Part shown: one piece after another, positions 33,725-45,794 of the stretch
How the letters are laid out: every line of letters starts with the position of its first letter
Numbering within the stretch: position 1 is the stretch's first letter
NCBI GenBank assembly: GCA_025531455.1
Contig: JAMYHL010000047.1
Span: forward strand, 1-64,000
Origin: Apiotrichum sp. Y4204
Taxonomy: Eukaryota; Basidiomycota; Tremellomycetes; Trichosporonales; Trichosporonaceae
DNA: 64,000 nucleotides
Direction: 5' to 3'
Notes under the pieces: model-generated
The model's database searches: none
Told to the model about the DNA's origin: nothing
The model's input: the letters and a program-made list of their open reading frames with translations, nothing else
Program-made: the position numbers and the translations under genes

Positions 33725-36700
33725 CGGCTTAAAAGAACCTCCGTATGCTCTCCTGTAAAACTTTGAAATTGGTTACGCTTCTCAACAGCTTCAAGTCCGT
33801 CGTCAGTAGTCGACTGACCGGGAGGCGCAGAACGTGCGGTGCGTTGACCACCTCATGATCACGGTTACATGCCTTGTGCAGTTGCTCGTCCCTCCAATGG
33901 CCCTGTCTCCGATGTACGGATGTCCCGATGACCCGACACATGGCGTGCATTCTGGCTCTCAGATCGCACGGTCATGCGGTCGCAGTCACACGGTACACGG
34001 TCACAAGTCAGCATTGGAGAAACATTGCGCCCAAGACCGTGTCTCCTGGAGCTGGACAACGTTCACCGGTATTGTGCACCTCTGCCATGTACGGTTCACC
34101 AGCGGTGGGGATCTGCGGAATGTGCAGGTTTAAGCACTCTGCTCATCGTTCCTGCTCTTCCCAATCCTCGACCCGGTATCCGACTGATTCTCGCAATGTG
34201 TGAGGTTTGGGGTTCTCCCGGTCCCGCCTGAGCTCCGGCGGTGCCGCGGCAAATGAAGACATCCGCCATGTCGCCTCCTCTCACTCCGCAGATACCGCAT
34301 TCCTTATCTGTCATTCAGCCTCCGATGGTTTGACATGGAAGGAGAACCACACGCTGCTATCTTGGGCACGGAACGTCCTTTTCTGGTGTTAACCTGCGTG
34401 ACAGTATGCATTACGGTAGTGCTGGCGGCTCGCAGCATGCCATTGGTAAAGATTCCGAAGACTGGTTCGGGACCGCCCAGCGGCCCAAACGCGCTCTCTC
34501 CGATCTCCCGTGGGCCAAACGCCTCTGCACACCTTCAGCTTTATCCAGGATCCAGGAATGACACAGCGCTGCTTAGGACAGGGGCGACAGGCTCTGAGGG
34601 CACGTGGGACACACCTACAGCACGTAGCACTGCCCTCGAGCCGCTCGCCTGGACCGCACTCACGATGATCAAGTAAACAGCACGGTTCGCAGTGCGCAGT
34701 GGACGGCGGAAGAAGCTTGCTGTGACGCAGACCTCTCGACAAGGTTACGAAGTGGAACCTTCGCGCCATAGAGGAGAGTGACCGCCTTGCGTTTGGCAGT
34801 TGGAAGCAAATTGTCTTGTCTCACGGCCCGTAGGGCACGATACCAGTCAGAACCCCGCACAACTGTACACAGTAGCTTCGGAGAGGGAATGTGGCACTCT
34901 GCGACGAGTGGATCCAATTTGCCAGGATCTAGGGACTCCGGGTTTCCAGCCCACTGGAAGCTGGGCGCCAACCGCTTCAGCACCGTGCGCCGCCAACTCG
35001 AGACACATTGTCTTCAGACCAAGTCGGCGGTACAGGTAGCATTGAGAGATACCTATCAAGTGGAACTAATAAGCCGAGGCCCGAGCGCGTTCCCAAGGTA
35101 CCGAGATTCACCTTCCATAATCCCATGGGTAGTTACGCATCGGATGCGACTGTTCCCGCACGTAGCCATCGGCGGCACCGCAGCACAGACCATCTGGACA
35201 AGGGTCCGGTTTCCGTTCGCTCAGCAATCGGACCAACTGACAGCCCAGACAAAAAGACATGATCGAGACTGTGCGCACGACCCCGGGGAATTCTGGAACT
35301 CCGCAAGCGTATACTCGCGCAGCTGCACAGCTGGTGAAAGCGTGAGGACGGTACCATCCGTCTGACGTGTGTCTACGCGAATGGGTTCCTGCGCCAATAG
35401 ACCAGACTGCGTGTGAGCACTTCAGTACTTCAGGAAGGTTCTCAAGATCTTCACATCATTTCTCCCAGTGATTGGAAGGGGTCAAAGTGTTCAGGACATT
35501 GTGGACGACAAAGTCCCGACTGCAGAGTGTGTGCGAGATGAGGGATCTTTGGTATGTGGGCGCGGTCAACAGGGGACGCACTGCACACTCGAATGCGCAG
35601 CCCCTGGTGGTCGGTACCCTGCGCAACGAAAGGCAAGAGCCATGTCCAGAGTCAAAGAGTCCTCAGGTCAGCTTGCTAATCTTTTCCATTCTTCGTTTCT
35701 CATCGGTGTGGATGTATTTTTCCCCAGCCACCCGAATATCCCGAATATCATACAGTTCCTTCATGCCGGCGACAACGACGCATGCCGCGCAAATACCGTA
35801 TCAGGGATGTCGGAAGGCCCAGAAGGCCAGAAGCCCACTGTGCATGCTACCTTCCCAAAGCATGGCGCACCGGGGTTTCAGTGGCGCTGGGCGGCCTCGA
35901 GGCCGCACAGACCATGAGTCCCCAGGTTCGGGCCGCGGGTCCCGATATTGGCCCATGCTTCCTTTCAGTTTTCTACTCCATGATCTATCCCATACTTCCA
36001 TAGCTCCAAGGCCCACTTGCAGCCGCCATTTCACATTCCTTCCGCGACTGTGCGCCTGTGGACGGTGAGACACTGAGCCTGTCGACTGTCGCTCCTTTGG
36101 GAGCTTGAACAAGCCAAATGTCGAGTGCACATGTTTATCCGTCGAGAGATGTCGGAATACCCTTCCAATGGCAGCGACCTTTGGAAAGAGCTACGGCTGC
36201 CCAGTCTGAGGAACGAGTTCAATGTCGAGCGTCCGGGGCGGACGTTATGCTCCGCCAAGACCCCTGCAGTTGGCTGGATTGCAATGCTGGAATAGAATCA
36301 CTATGCGACCGCAGGGTAGAAGTGACGAGGACACAATGGCGGACAACATCTCCGCCCGGCCAGAAGTCGGACTTGAAACATGGCCAGATCGTTTGACAAG
36401 TCCACTAGTCCAGAGGTCAAACACGCTACTGCACGCAGTAGAGCGGCTTGTGTCAGTCTGCACCACGATTTCTCCGATACGCGTCGATTGCAGGCTACTG
36501 ACGCGTCCCCAAACTCAATTTCTAAGAGCGCGCTCTATCCCCATATCTCGGGTCCCCGCCAATGCCCACATCAGTTTATCCGCACTTCCGCCCGCCCTGT
36601 TTGACGGCGGCTTCCGCGCAATGATTGTGGCGGGTGGCAGGTGGCTGCCTGTGGCGTCATCGTCCCGGAAGCACCGAATTTGTGATAGAGCTGGCCAGTG

Positions 36701-37781
36701 CGCCAGTGTGCCAAGTCGTTCCCAGTCCCATGCTGCGCAAGCTTCGAAACAGAGCGAATGCAGAGGTTGTGGAGTTATCTATTCCAAGTCAGGCAGGGAA
36801 ACACGTCGAAGAATTTCGGCCCCTATGGAGATGTAATGGGGAATGCACAATGTAATGGATCTATGTACAGTGGAGTGTAGTGTCCTGCCGGCGCGAGCGG
36901 CTGTGAGGGATGTTGAGGAGGCGGCAAAGTCTGGCTTCAGCACTGCAGATGGCAGTACGTGCAACGGAAACGTTGGCCAATGTGAGCGAGAGTGTGGTTA
37001 GCGCGCACACACGGCTCTGGCGTCAGCCTGACATTGCGGGCATGCTTGCTGCTGAAGCAGCAAAACACTCACTGGTACGGTTTCTTCCCTTGGTGTCGCC
37101 TGGGCATTGAATCCACTGGACTGGACGCGTGGAGATGAGTGACGAGCCGGGGATGGAGCTCAGCGAAGACGTGGAAGAAGCCATGCTATGTATTGTACAG
37201 TGTGCAGAAGGGTTGAGTTGCAGTGAAGATGATCGTTTTACGAGTATTGGACAACAGCAACACCAGCAGTCTTATAACACGTCGAATTTTGTCAGGAAAG
37301 CAACACGGTCCTCGTTCGACTGTGGTACTGTGGTGCTGGTCCCTGTCTGCGGAGGCGTACCGGCGAGGGGGGCAAGAATTCTCACTGTGCTTCTTTGTTT
37401 CTACATTTCGCACTCTGGCGAAGGACACTTGTTCCTGATAGAACAACATAGAGCAGTCGCTGTAGGGGCGCACTCTGGACCAGCTAGCTGCATTATGTAG
37501 GAAGGCTGTCCTGAAGCCACGAGAGACACTGATGCAGGTGCAAGCAAACTTTTCCAAGAACACAAGCTCTGAGACTGGAGGAGGGAAAACTCGTGAATAC
37601 ATGATATACAGCGTAATGGGGAGATCTATGTACAGGCGACTATGAAATGCGGGCGTCGCAATTACGCAATGCTGAGGATGGGGGGAGATGGAGTGAACGT
37701 CCTTCGCAGCAGGTGTGTGGGTCAGACGACCAGAGAGACGACCAACAACTTGCTGGGATGCAGAGAGTCGCAGTCGGCAGA
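33725..37781. other. Gene-poor region, part 2 (4 kb)
   Basis: No gene recognised. All frames are short (under 200 codons), mixed between strands and without motifs. One frame (34335-34676, plus) has a hydrophobic run (PFLVLTCVTVCITVVLA), but nothing else supports it. No terminal repeats or target-site duplications were noticed. Confidence 0.4.
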
Positions 37782-37964
37782 CTACATTTGGAGACCGCAG
37801 TAGAAACAGGTGACCTGACCATCGTCGTTGTAATAAGCCTGGCAGTAACCTGATGTCAGTGACAAGTCGGAGGGTCATCACTCACGCCCACGGTTCTGTC
37901 CCCAGCTGTTACCGGTGCAAGAGAACCGAATCTCGCAGACTGGAGTCGAGGCGATGCCGCGCAT
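37782..37964 (-). CDS. Cysteine-rich microprotein 3 (48 residues, C-F-Y-C-G end)
   Basis: Two exons, 37964-37886 and 37849-37782, join in phase 1 through a GTGAGT donor and a CTGACATCAG acceptor. The product starts MRGIASTPVCEIRFSCTGNS, then GQNRG, and after the intron YCQAYYNDDGQVTCFYCGLQ plus a final Met: five Cys in 48 residues. Exon 2 is 68 nt, as in the gene at 31819. The frame is open upstream to a TAG near 38080 without another ATG, so the short start is preferred, although an upstream exon cannot be excluded. No signal peptide is seen in this model. Function unknown. Homology to the other two genes is supported by Cys spacing, the Y-C-G ending and the shared intron position and phase. 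Confidence 0.5.
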
Positions 37965-38100
37965 GATGATAATAGAAGAGGCGTAGGGGTTGTACTTTTG
38001 GTGACGCGACACAGTGGGAGTCGAGCTACAATGGGGCCCAGTTGAAAGAGGGTGCTGGAGAGAGGTTGCTTGTGGAGACTACCCGTGGTTGGAGAAGTTC

Positions 38101-38106
38101 TTATAT
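38101..38106 (-). promoter_or_regulatory. Possible TATA box of microprotein gene 3
   Basis: ATATAA on the minus strand, about 137 bases before the ATG at 37964. Spacing is long but allowed if the leader is ~100 bases. Confidence 0.35.
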
Positions 38107-40432
38107 GTCCTCGCCTCGATGGTTGTCCCACAGCAAAGTTGCGAGCGCACAAACTTGTCGGACAAGTCCACATATCCCCTGTCTGCTCTTGTTGGCTCGC
38201 TCCGCGGCATAGCGGCAATGTATGGGAATCAAAGGGATGGAGCGCTGTTAGGAGACGAGAGGATACTGTAGAATCTCGGTGGACGGGGACATCCGCTCCT
38301 CCTACCCCGTTAGACACGGCCTGCCGTAGGGTGCCGGTCGGCTACTGATCACGTTCAGGATTCCCACGCCACCTGTCAGATTTGCCGTCCCTCTTAGCCG
38401 CAACAGCGTGAACAGGAAGCAAGAAGAACTCTCTTAAAAGCTAGAAGTTGAGAGGAAGAGCAGATGAATCCGTTCAAGTTGGTCTCTTACCACACGGACC
38501 TCGTCGGTTAGGGGAACAGCTCCCCCTCACCCTATCACAGGCATGTGGACAGCAGAATACCAGGAAACGCCAAGAGGGGTGCCCACTACTTTGTGGGAAA
38601 GGCTGGATGGCCATAGCGCCGTGGTTAGCATGAGGCTGGGGAGACCATTCCCTGCATTGCGTGTTGTCGGGGTCCGGACTGCGCGACTGCCTCCTGATGA
38701 GGCGGCGCAGCTTGCCTAGGGAAGTGTGGCTTGGAGGCAGCTCTGAACGGGACTGTGCGATATTGTGCATTGTGCAGGGCGAGGCGGAAAGTACAGGCCC
38801 GACCGTCTCACCAACATGCGTCAAGTCCGATGGTAATACTGACACATAAAACAAGCTAGGATCCAACATTGGACGTTCCAGATTTCAGATCGGCGCGAAG
38901 GACGCGGCTGTGTGGTGGCGCGGTGGCGCCTGATGCGCTCGACCTCGTGTTGTCAGTGCGTACAGTGGCACACCACGCCCCCAGGGTCCGGGTACACTGC
39001 TCCCCAAACTTGTATCGACCTCGCACTCGATCTCTGGCAGGCTCTCTCAATCCTCACTGGATACGTTACTTGAAATCATCAGGTGCGCAATGTTCCGAAG
39101 AGCTCCCAGATGAGGTACCCTGCTACTCGTGCTCCTGACTGTCATGTTCTACTCACCTCCTGTAGGCCCAGACTTTTGGTTGGTACCATCATTGATCGAA
39201 GGGCGGCGCGAGGACGTACCAACAGATGCAACACCGGTGTAGATAGGTCCGCCCCATCAACGGACGCAGAAATTCATGCGTGACAAAACCGCCGGGAGTA
39301 TCACTCCGCCATACAGCAATCGAGGAGTCATTCGAGTCGTGCTGCTGAAGTAGATTGGTAAAACGCTGAGGGATGCCATATCAGTAGTTAGATTGCAAGT
39401 CAGGACGCGGTCGACAGTCATGCAACAGCGACACGCAAGAGGTTTCATCCTCCGGCAGTTGGTGCCGACTTTGACGTCTGTTTGACTTGATTGTCGGCCG
39501 AAAAAGAGCGAAGCAGCGCTTGGATTGGAGTGTGAAATCCGCAGTTATCGCTCTGGAGTGTTCAACACTGGAAGTTGATCTTGTGGGGTCTAGATAGAAA
39601 GTCAACAAGTTTCGCGAGTTCGGTTATCATCATGTGAGTTGATTGTTTAGTTCACTGCTCGGCAACAAGTCGTGAGCGAATGCAAGTCGCTTTGTCATGT
39701 CCAAGTCAAGGTGGTTGAATTTGTGGAGGGCTAAGTCGGACGCCGCATCCCCAAGCATCGGTTGCAAGGGCTGCCGGTCAGAGTTGTTGCAGCGTTGTGA
39801 CGTGAATCGTCCCACCATTGCCACAATAACCACCCGATGCCATGCCAGCTGATTAAGGCATGAGTAGATGTCGCCGTAAAACGCGGAGTCTGCCTGAGTG
39901 TGATACCGGGCTCGCAGGCGCGCAGGCAGAGCCCAATCCAGGAATAGAAGGGATATCTAGGAAAGAAGAAGCAGAGCATGGACAGAACGAGAAACCGGCC
40001 GGCGCGAGGCCGCCGATGACGATGACGACGACGCGACTGATGGCCGACGGCCGTGACGGGACAGTTTGGAGTGGCAAGTGGCCAAAAATGACGTCTTACG
40101 GTGGAGGTCTCACATAATAGATGGATTACGAGCTGCTCAGCATTCAGATTGAGATTAATTAGGAGCCCTTCTCGCATTTCTAATCAGCACCCCAGGCAGT
40201 TGCTGCGCTTCCTATCTATCGTCGTGCTTCGGATCTGCGGTTCCTCGCTTTGTACTTTATCTTCACTCTACCGATATCTCCCTTTTTCACCATTCTTCGT
40301 CAACAGACTCTCCACTTGCAGAGACGCGCTCTTCTGCACACTATAACAAAGACAACCTGTCCAGTCGCCGCGACAAACCCCTCATACCACTTTCCCCATT
40401 CTACTCCCCGACACACCCACTCGTCCGCAGTC
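38107..40432. other. Gene-poor region, part 3
   Basis: No gene recognised until the glutathione peroxidase start. The last ~250 bases (40190-40432) are pyrimidine-rich, typical of the leader of a well-expressed gene in this window. Confidence 0.45.
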
Positions 40433-41419
40433 ATGTTTGGCACTCTCAAGTCGATGGTCGGTTTCGAGACTCTCCCTGCTGGCGCAGGTGACAAGAGCTT
40501 CTACGAGCTCAAGGCCACTCTTCCAGGAAAGGACAAGGTCCTTGACTTTGTGAGTGATATAAGGCCGAGGGAAGTGAGATGTGCCGCTTTCAATTGCTTC
40601 CATTGCCCCGTTGCAAGACTTGGACGTTCTCTGCTGCGTGTTGGCTTCTGGCTTCTTAACCTCCCACGAATGATATTGAACAGTTACTGACTTGGATAGG
40701 CTCAGTTCAAGGGCAAGGTTGTGCTGATTGTTAACACTGCATCCAAGTGGTAAGTCTATGCAGGTTGGAGTTGCCACCGCACGTGCCCCGACGTATCCAC
40801 CTGGATCTAAACTAATCAATCAGTGGCTTTACCCCGCAGTACACCGGCCTGGAGCAGCTCTACACAAAGTACCACGACAAGGGCTTTGATGTCGTTGGCT
40901 TCCCCTCCAACGAGTTTGGCGGTCAGGAGCCCGGTACCGATGAGGACATCGCGCAGTTCTGCCAGGTGAACCACGGTGTTACCTTTACCCTGGCGAAGAA
41001 GGTGAGCCTCATTGTGCGGCAGGGTCGAAATACTTGATTCGGCCCCCCCATTCATTCGCATACCTCGTGTGGATTCATAACTTACGCATGCAGTCCAAGG
41101 TTAACGGCCCGGAGATGAACGAAGTCTTCGCGTGGCTCAAGGCTCAGAACACCGCTGGTGGCATTGGAGGAACCACCTCGATCAAGTGGAACTTCACCAA
41201 GGTAAGTGACAGAACTGTGAACGACTTAGGGATGGCGCACGTGCATTGTAAACTGCTGTGCAGTTGGTATATGCATTTGAGGCCATTGACCCGTGCACGA
41301 CGGCCGGCGCTGACACTCAGTTCCTCGTCGACAAGAACGGCAAGCTTGTCCACCGTTACGGTTCCACCACCAAGCCCAGCGCCATCGAGAAGGACGTCGA
41401 GACTCTCCTTGCTGCCTAA
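40433..41419 (+). CDS. Glutathione peroxidase (Cys type, thioredoxin-dependent)
   Basis: Reduces hydrogen and lipid peroxides; fungal Cys-type enzymes usually take electrons from thioredoxin and may relay oxidation to transcription factors. Five exons (40433-40549, 40700-40749, 40824-41001, 41094-41201, 41321-41419) give 183 residues. The peroxidatic Cys is about residue 56 in [17 protein letters not shown]; its codon is split by the second intron (TG|T). The catalytic Gln is in [10 protein letters not shown] (~90), the Trp-Asn pair in IKWNFTKFLVDKNG. A second Cys in QFCQVN (~102) lies 46 residues after the first, the same spacing as the resolving Cys of yeast Gpx3, which supports the disulphide-forming, thioredoxin-type mechanism. 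The extra ~17 N-terminal residues ([17 protein letters not shown]) are not a clear targeting peptide. Confidence 0.95.
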
Positions 41420-41793
41420 TAGTTGAGAGCAGGTTTGTGCTCTAGCACTCACGGGGATATGGGCAATACTTGTTGTAGCCAAACATAATGACATGATACA
41501 GCTTCAGCAGCTGTGGCATGGTGAACAAAGTGGATCTCGGGTATACGATAGACCTGGATGATAAGATATTTGGTTCATTTGATAACGTGGCCCTGTGGAT
41601 CGCCTCAAAACAGGCAGACGGGACTTGCTAATGCGTCATTAGACGGCGATTAGAGTTTTCCTAATGGTACCGAGTCGCCACCCAGTTATTTTGAAACCAG
41701 ACGAGGGCCGACGGGCACGGCCATTCCCAGCCGGCAGCGGCCGGCAGCGTTGTGACGCAACTTTTTTCCCAGAGACTGGCAGCTCCACCGCAC
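41420..41793. other. Short gap with promoter of the FMP52-like gene
   Basis: 3' flank of the peroxidase and promoter of the next gene; no coding signal. GCCGG-rich block near 41730. Confidence 0.45.
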
Positions 41794-41800
41794 ATATAAA
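41794..41800 (+). promoter_or_regulatory. TATA box of the FMP52-like gene
   Basis: ATATAAA 62 bases before the ATG at 41862, preceded by a GC-rich block. Confidence 0.6.
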
Positions 41801-41861
41801 GCCTGCATGCATCTTCATCGCCGACCGCAATATCCCCATCCCAAATATCCGAATCACCACA

Positions 41862-42763
41862 ATGTCCGCCGCCACACCAGTAACCATCGTCGGGAGCACG
41901 GGCTTGACCGGCTCCTCTGCACTAAAGCACCTGCTCGCGTCGCCTGTCTCCTTTGCCGTGACCGCACTGACGCGCCGCGCCGCGCCCGCCGAGACCTCTG
42001 CAAACAGCTACAACAACCGCGTCCTCCCCGACCTCGCGGCGGCAACCACGGATGCCGAGCCCCTCGCGAGCACGGGGTCGGTGTACGTCTCGTGCCTTGG
42101 CAGCACGCGCGCAGACTCGGGCGGCGTCGACAAGCAGCGCGAGATCGACCTCGTGCTCAACCGTGATCTGGCCCAGCGCGCGCGCAAGGACGGCGCCACG
42201 ACGGTAGGTATCGATGGGATACTGGACTGGGACTAGTGCTGACATGTGCGCGTACACTGTGGAACGACTGTATATTGTGCTTCCACCGCCTTTCACTGCA
42301 GATGATCCTTGTGTCCTCGACGGGCGCAAATGCCAAGAGCTGGTTCGCGTACCCTGCCATGAAGGGCCAGCTTGAGGACGACGTCAAGGCCATGGGCTTT
42401 ACGAGCACTGTCATCCTGCGTCCCGGCATGCTGCTGTACCCTGATGGCGGAAGGTGCGTGAAGAGCAGAGCGGTCTTGTTTGTTCTACAGTGCACTAACA
42501 TTTAGGCCCACGGCGCGCGGCGGCCTCGAGCCCGTGCTCGTCAAGACTCTCCACTGCCTCGGGTCGTGGGGCGTGCCCATTGGCTCGGTCGGCATCGAGG
42601 GCGATGAGTAAGTGTACCGCTATGAGGCTCGTACTAACTGAACAGCATCGGCGCAGCTATCGCGCAGCTTGCGGCGAACCCACCAGCGGGCGTGTCGTAC
42701 CTCTACAACGCGGACATTTCCAAGCTCGCAGCCGAGTACCGCGCGTCGCTTGCGCCCAAGTAA
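41862..42763 (+). CDS. FMP52: FMP52-like NAD(P)-binding protein (atypical short-chain reductase)
   Basis: Fmp52 is a fungal mitochondrial outer-membrane protein related to human HTATIP2/TIP30; its reaction is not established. Four exons (41862-42203, 42302-42453, 42506-42607, 42646-42763) give 237 residues, close to the family's ~230. The nucleotide-binding loop is at the start ([19 protein letters not shown]), followed by [14 protein letters not shown], the [20 protein letters not shown] helix, [20 protein letters not shown] and [16 protein letters not shown], with the family-typical STGA and YxxxK-like (YPAMK) segments. All introns are in phase. The neighbouring peroxidase gene is also redox-related, but co-regulation is only a guess. 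Confidence 0.85.
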
Positions 42764-42942
42764 TCGCGCTAATAGCTACTATGTGTCAGTCGTCAGTTTG
42801 ACATGTCGATTCGGGGTGTACTCTGTTTCACAATTCACAGTCATGTCATGCACACGTTCTATGGTATCCGATAATTGCCGGATTCTTTGATCTCTCCGAA
42901 GCGTTCCCTGCGCCACTACCTTGTATTTTCTTCTGTCGCACT

Positions 42943-44869
42943 CTAATCAACTCGGATGGAACTATACAGCGTGCGGACGGCAAAGAAGACCGCAATGAAG
43001 CCTATCGCGCCACCGATGAGGAAGTTGAGAAGCGCGAAGAGGAAGCTGTGTGTCAGAAGGGTTTCTTCACGTATTGTTATCTACTCACAGGTAGCCCAAA
43101 TAGAGCATCACGGAGGTCGCGGTGCCAAACGAGAGGCGGCTGCCCCAGTACCACAAGCCGTAGATGAAGATCCAGAAGGAGCTGCCGCCGCCAATGAGGA
43201 AGGCGCGCCAATGCCATCGGTACTCCTCACCGCAGAGGATGAAGTACACGAAGAGCACCGTGACGGTCGCCGTAGTGATAGCGTAAACAATGAAGGTAAG
43301 GAAGAGGAAGCCGAACGCATAGTATGCCCGGTTGCCGAACAAGCTCGACAGCATAAAGTAGAGCTCGACGAAGGCAGCACCAAACGGTAGGATACCGCCC
43401 AGAATGGCGAACGGGATAGGTCGCAGGTACCATGGCTGCGGCGGAATCTGGCGGGGAATAGACGAAACGCGAACGGGATAGGAATAGCCGCCGTGCTTCA
43501 TGCCAAAGAAGTAGCCAGCCACCGTGAGGGGGACAGTTATGAGGAACCAGAGAAGAAGGACCGCCAGAATGGTGCCGAATGGAACTGCACCCGAGGCGCC
43601 TGCGAATATCAAGAGGAAGTTGAGCATACCGATGAAAGTGAACACGACGGTGGGGAAAAGACCAGCCGTGAGGGCAAGATTTGCCTTCCAGTCGGACCCG
43701 CCGAGCGAGAGGAAGACACGTGCCGAGACGTAGCCGGAGATGCAGCCGAAGAGGCACCAAAGTATGAGAAGGACTGTTGCGAGCGATCCGCGGTTTGACG
43801 GCGAGAGGAGGCCAAAGACGGCGAACACGAGTGTAACGGCGCACATGCCCACGAGGTGCATGCCATTTCCGGTCGCGACAGAGAGAAGCATGGGACGCTC
43901 AGGGGAGCGGAACACCTCGCCGTGAACGAGCTTCCATCCGTAGTCCTCTTGAACGTCCTCGGCAAGGTCAATCTGGTTGTATCGCGAGATGTCCTTTGAG
44001 ACCGCCCGGTAGAGGACCACCGAGACCATGAAGCAAAGGAAGCCAACAACGACGATGGAGTTGATGAGAGAGAACCAGTGGATTTTGGGGTTGTAGACGT
44101 GCAGATAGCTGTCCCAACGCAGGCCCCACGGCGTGTCGTTCTCCACAAAGGAGACGGTGTACGTGTACCACAAGTCTGTGTCGCGTTCTTCCGAAAGGTA
44201 CTGCGGTTTCCCCTTGATGTAGCAGTGTGGTGTGCCAGAGCCGTCGTTTCCAACAGAGCGCGGATACACCATGACGCCGACGACGCGGAACTTGTTCTCA
44301 GCACGCTTGTGGTACTGGATCCAAATGTCGTAGTGGTTGTTGAAGACGAGCTGCTTTCCATCGTCACTGGTCTTTCCCAAAGCGAAGCCCGACGCGTCGA
44401 GAAAAATTTCGCCAGTCTTAAGGTCCTTCTTCATCTCCGAGCTCGGGAGACCGTCAATGATAAGGTTAAGGCCATAGTCCTCCTTGATGCGGTCGTTGAG
44501 GAACTTGCCAATGGAAGGGGAAACCTTTTTTCGACAGAGACTGACACAAGTCTCATTGTTGAGCATGCTAATGTTGAAAGCTGACGAGAGGATACGGTCG
44601 CCGAACAGAATGGAACCCAGGTTCTCCGGCTGGCGGATCGGTCCACCCTCGGGCTGGCAGAAGCCCAGGCGCTCGTCGTAGTAGTCATACGAGACGAGTG
44701 ATTTGAGTGTCGTGTTCAGTGTCGGAGTGAGGCTGTTGACGAAGACCTCCACCTTGTCGCCCTGGGCATAGTCTCGTGGCGCGGCGCCAGGGAGGTAAAA
44801 GGCCGATGAAGGCGCGGCGAGCGCAAGCAACGCGACCGCCGCTGTTCCGACGGTGGCGAGTGGGCGCAT
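42943..44869 (-). CDS. EMP70: Transmembrane-9 superfamily protein (EMP70/TM9SF)
   Basis: Nine-span endosome/Golgi protein involved in protein sorting and membrane-protein loading; exact role unsettled. Two exons (44869-43089 and 43045-42943) give 627 residues. A cleavable signal (TVGTAAVALLALAAPSSA) leads into FYLPGAAPRDYAQGDKVEVF, the hallmark of the family, with LTPTLNTTLKSLVSYDYY and FCQPEGG shortly after. The lumenal domain is ~250 residues (NNHYDIWIQYH; GVMVYPRSVG). The membrane part starts with IHWFSLINSIVVVGFLCFMV and continues through YKLVHGEVFRSP-like (WKLVHGEVFRSPERPMLLSV) and the eight further spans. A short last exon adds the ninth span (LNFLIGGAIGFIAVFFAVRT) and a YSSIRVD tail. 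The 44869 ATG sits directly before the signal; the frame is open further upstream. Confidence 0.93.
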
Positions 44870-45794
44870 CGCGATGAATGAGAAGCGAGACCTTGTAAGG
44901 AGAGTGTGTAGTTGGGAGAGGTGTTGAGAAGTAGAGTGGAAGTATGAGCGCAAGCCGAGTGCTGTGCACGACGACAACTCTCTCTCTTGCAACTCTCCAG
45001 CTCTCCAGCGCATCCCTCCTTTGGATGATGATGCTTTTCGGTGTGTCCGTCGTGTGCGTCCCATGTGCCAGAGTGGAGGTTAGTACCGGCTAATCTGGAT
45101 CATAATGGACTATAAACTAATGCTAATGCCATCATACATCTATTGCACCTATTTGTGGTGTGTTTAGCGTCCTCCCGGTTGGGCTCGAATGATTCCCTGT
45201 GATTACTCAATTAGGGTCGTTGGGTGTTGGTAATCAATTGTTAAGTGTTGTAATGGATTTAGTAATCAATCACTTGACAGCCACAGACCCACAGGCCACA
45301 GAGCCCAGAGCCCCGAAAGGCATCCAAAAAGGTGGTGATGGCCGGGGGAGTTGGATCCAAATCCGGCAACCTAGCGAAAAAAAGAGAGCGAGGGAAAAAT
45401 CTACTAACCTTCCGTGGTCGCTGTCGTCGTCGTCGCCATCCGCCATCGCGAGCTCGACTGCAACTCTGGAGCAACACACATATAACGGCAGAGGCAGAGA
45501 TCAGTTGGAAGCAACTGGGTGGTTTCAGCATACGCATACCCCCGCGCACACTCCTGCACCCTCAAGTACCGAGCCGGGTACGGCCAATTGTACACTCCGC
45601 ATCGCACTTCTCCACACCCACACACCCTTGTCCATCCCTTGATTTCTCGCTAGCCGACTCGTACGTCCGCCCGCGTGCCCCCGCCATCGCTTATCCTGGA
45701 TCTCCTGGTCCTTCTATCTTCTTCTTTATCATCCGTGTAATCTTGATTTCTCCATCACCATCCCCATCATCCATCCCGGCGAACGCTAGCAGTC
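44870..45794. other. Intergenic, divergent promoters of EMP70 and RIB3
   Basis: No gene recognised. The right half (45560-45794) is C/T-rich and ends in the RIB3 start. The middle (45085-45280) is AT-rich, with repeated TAATCAATTG/TAATCAATCA motifs at about 45231 and 45263. Confidence 0.45.

Noticed and set aside
34335..34676. Small membrane protein in the gene-poor block
   Set aside because: One hydrophobic run only, with no splice, codon or family support.
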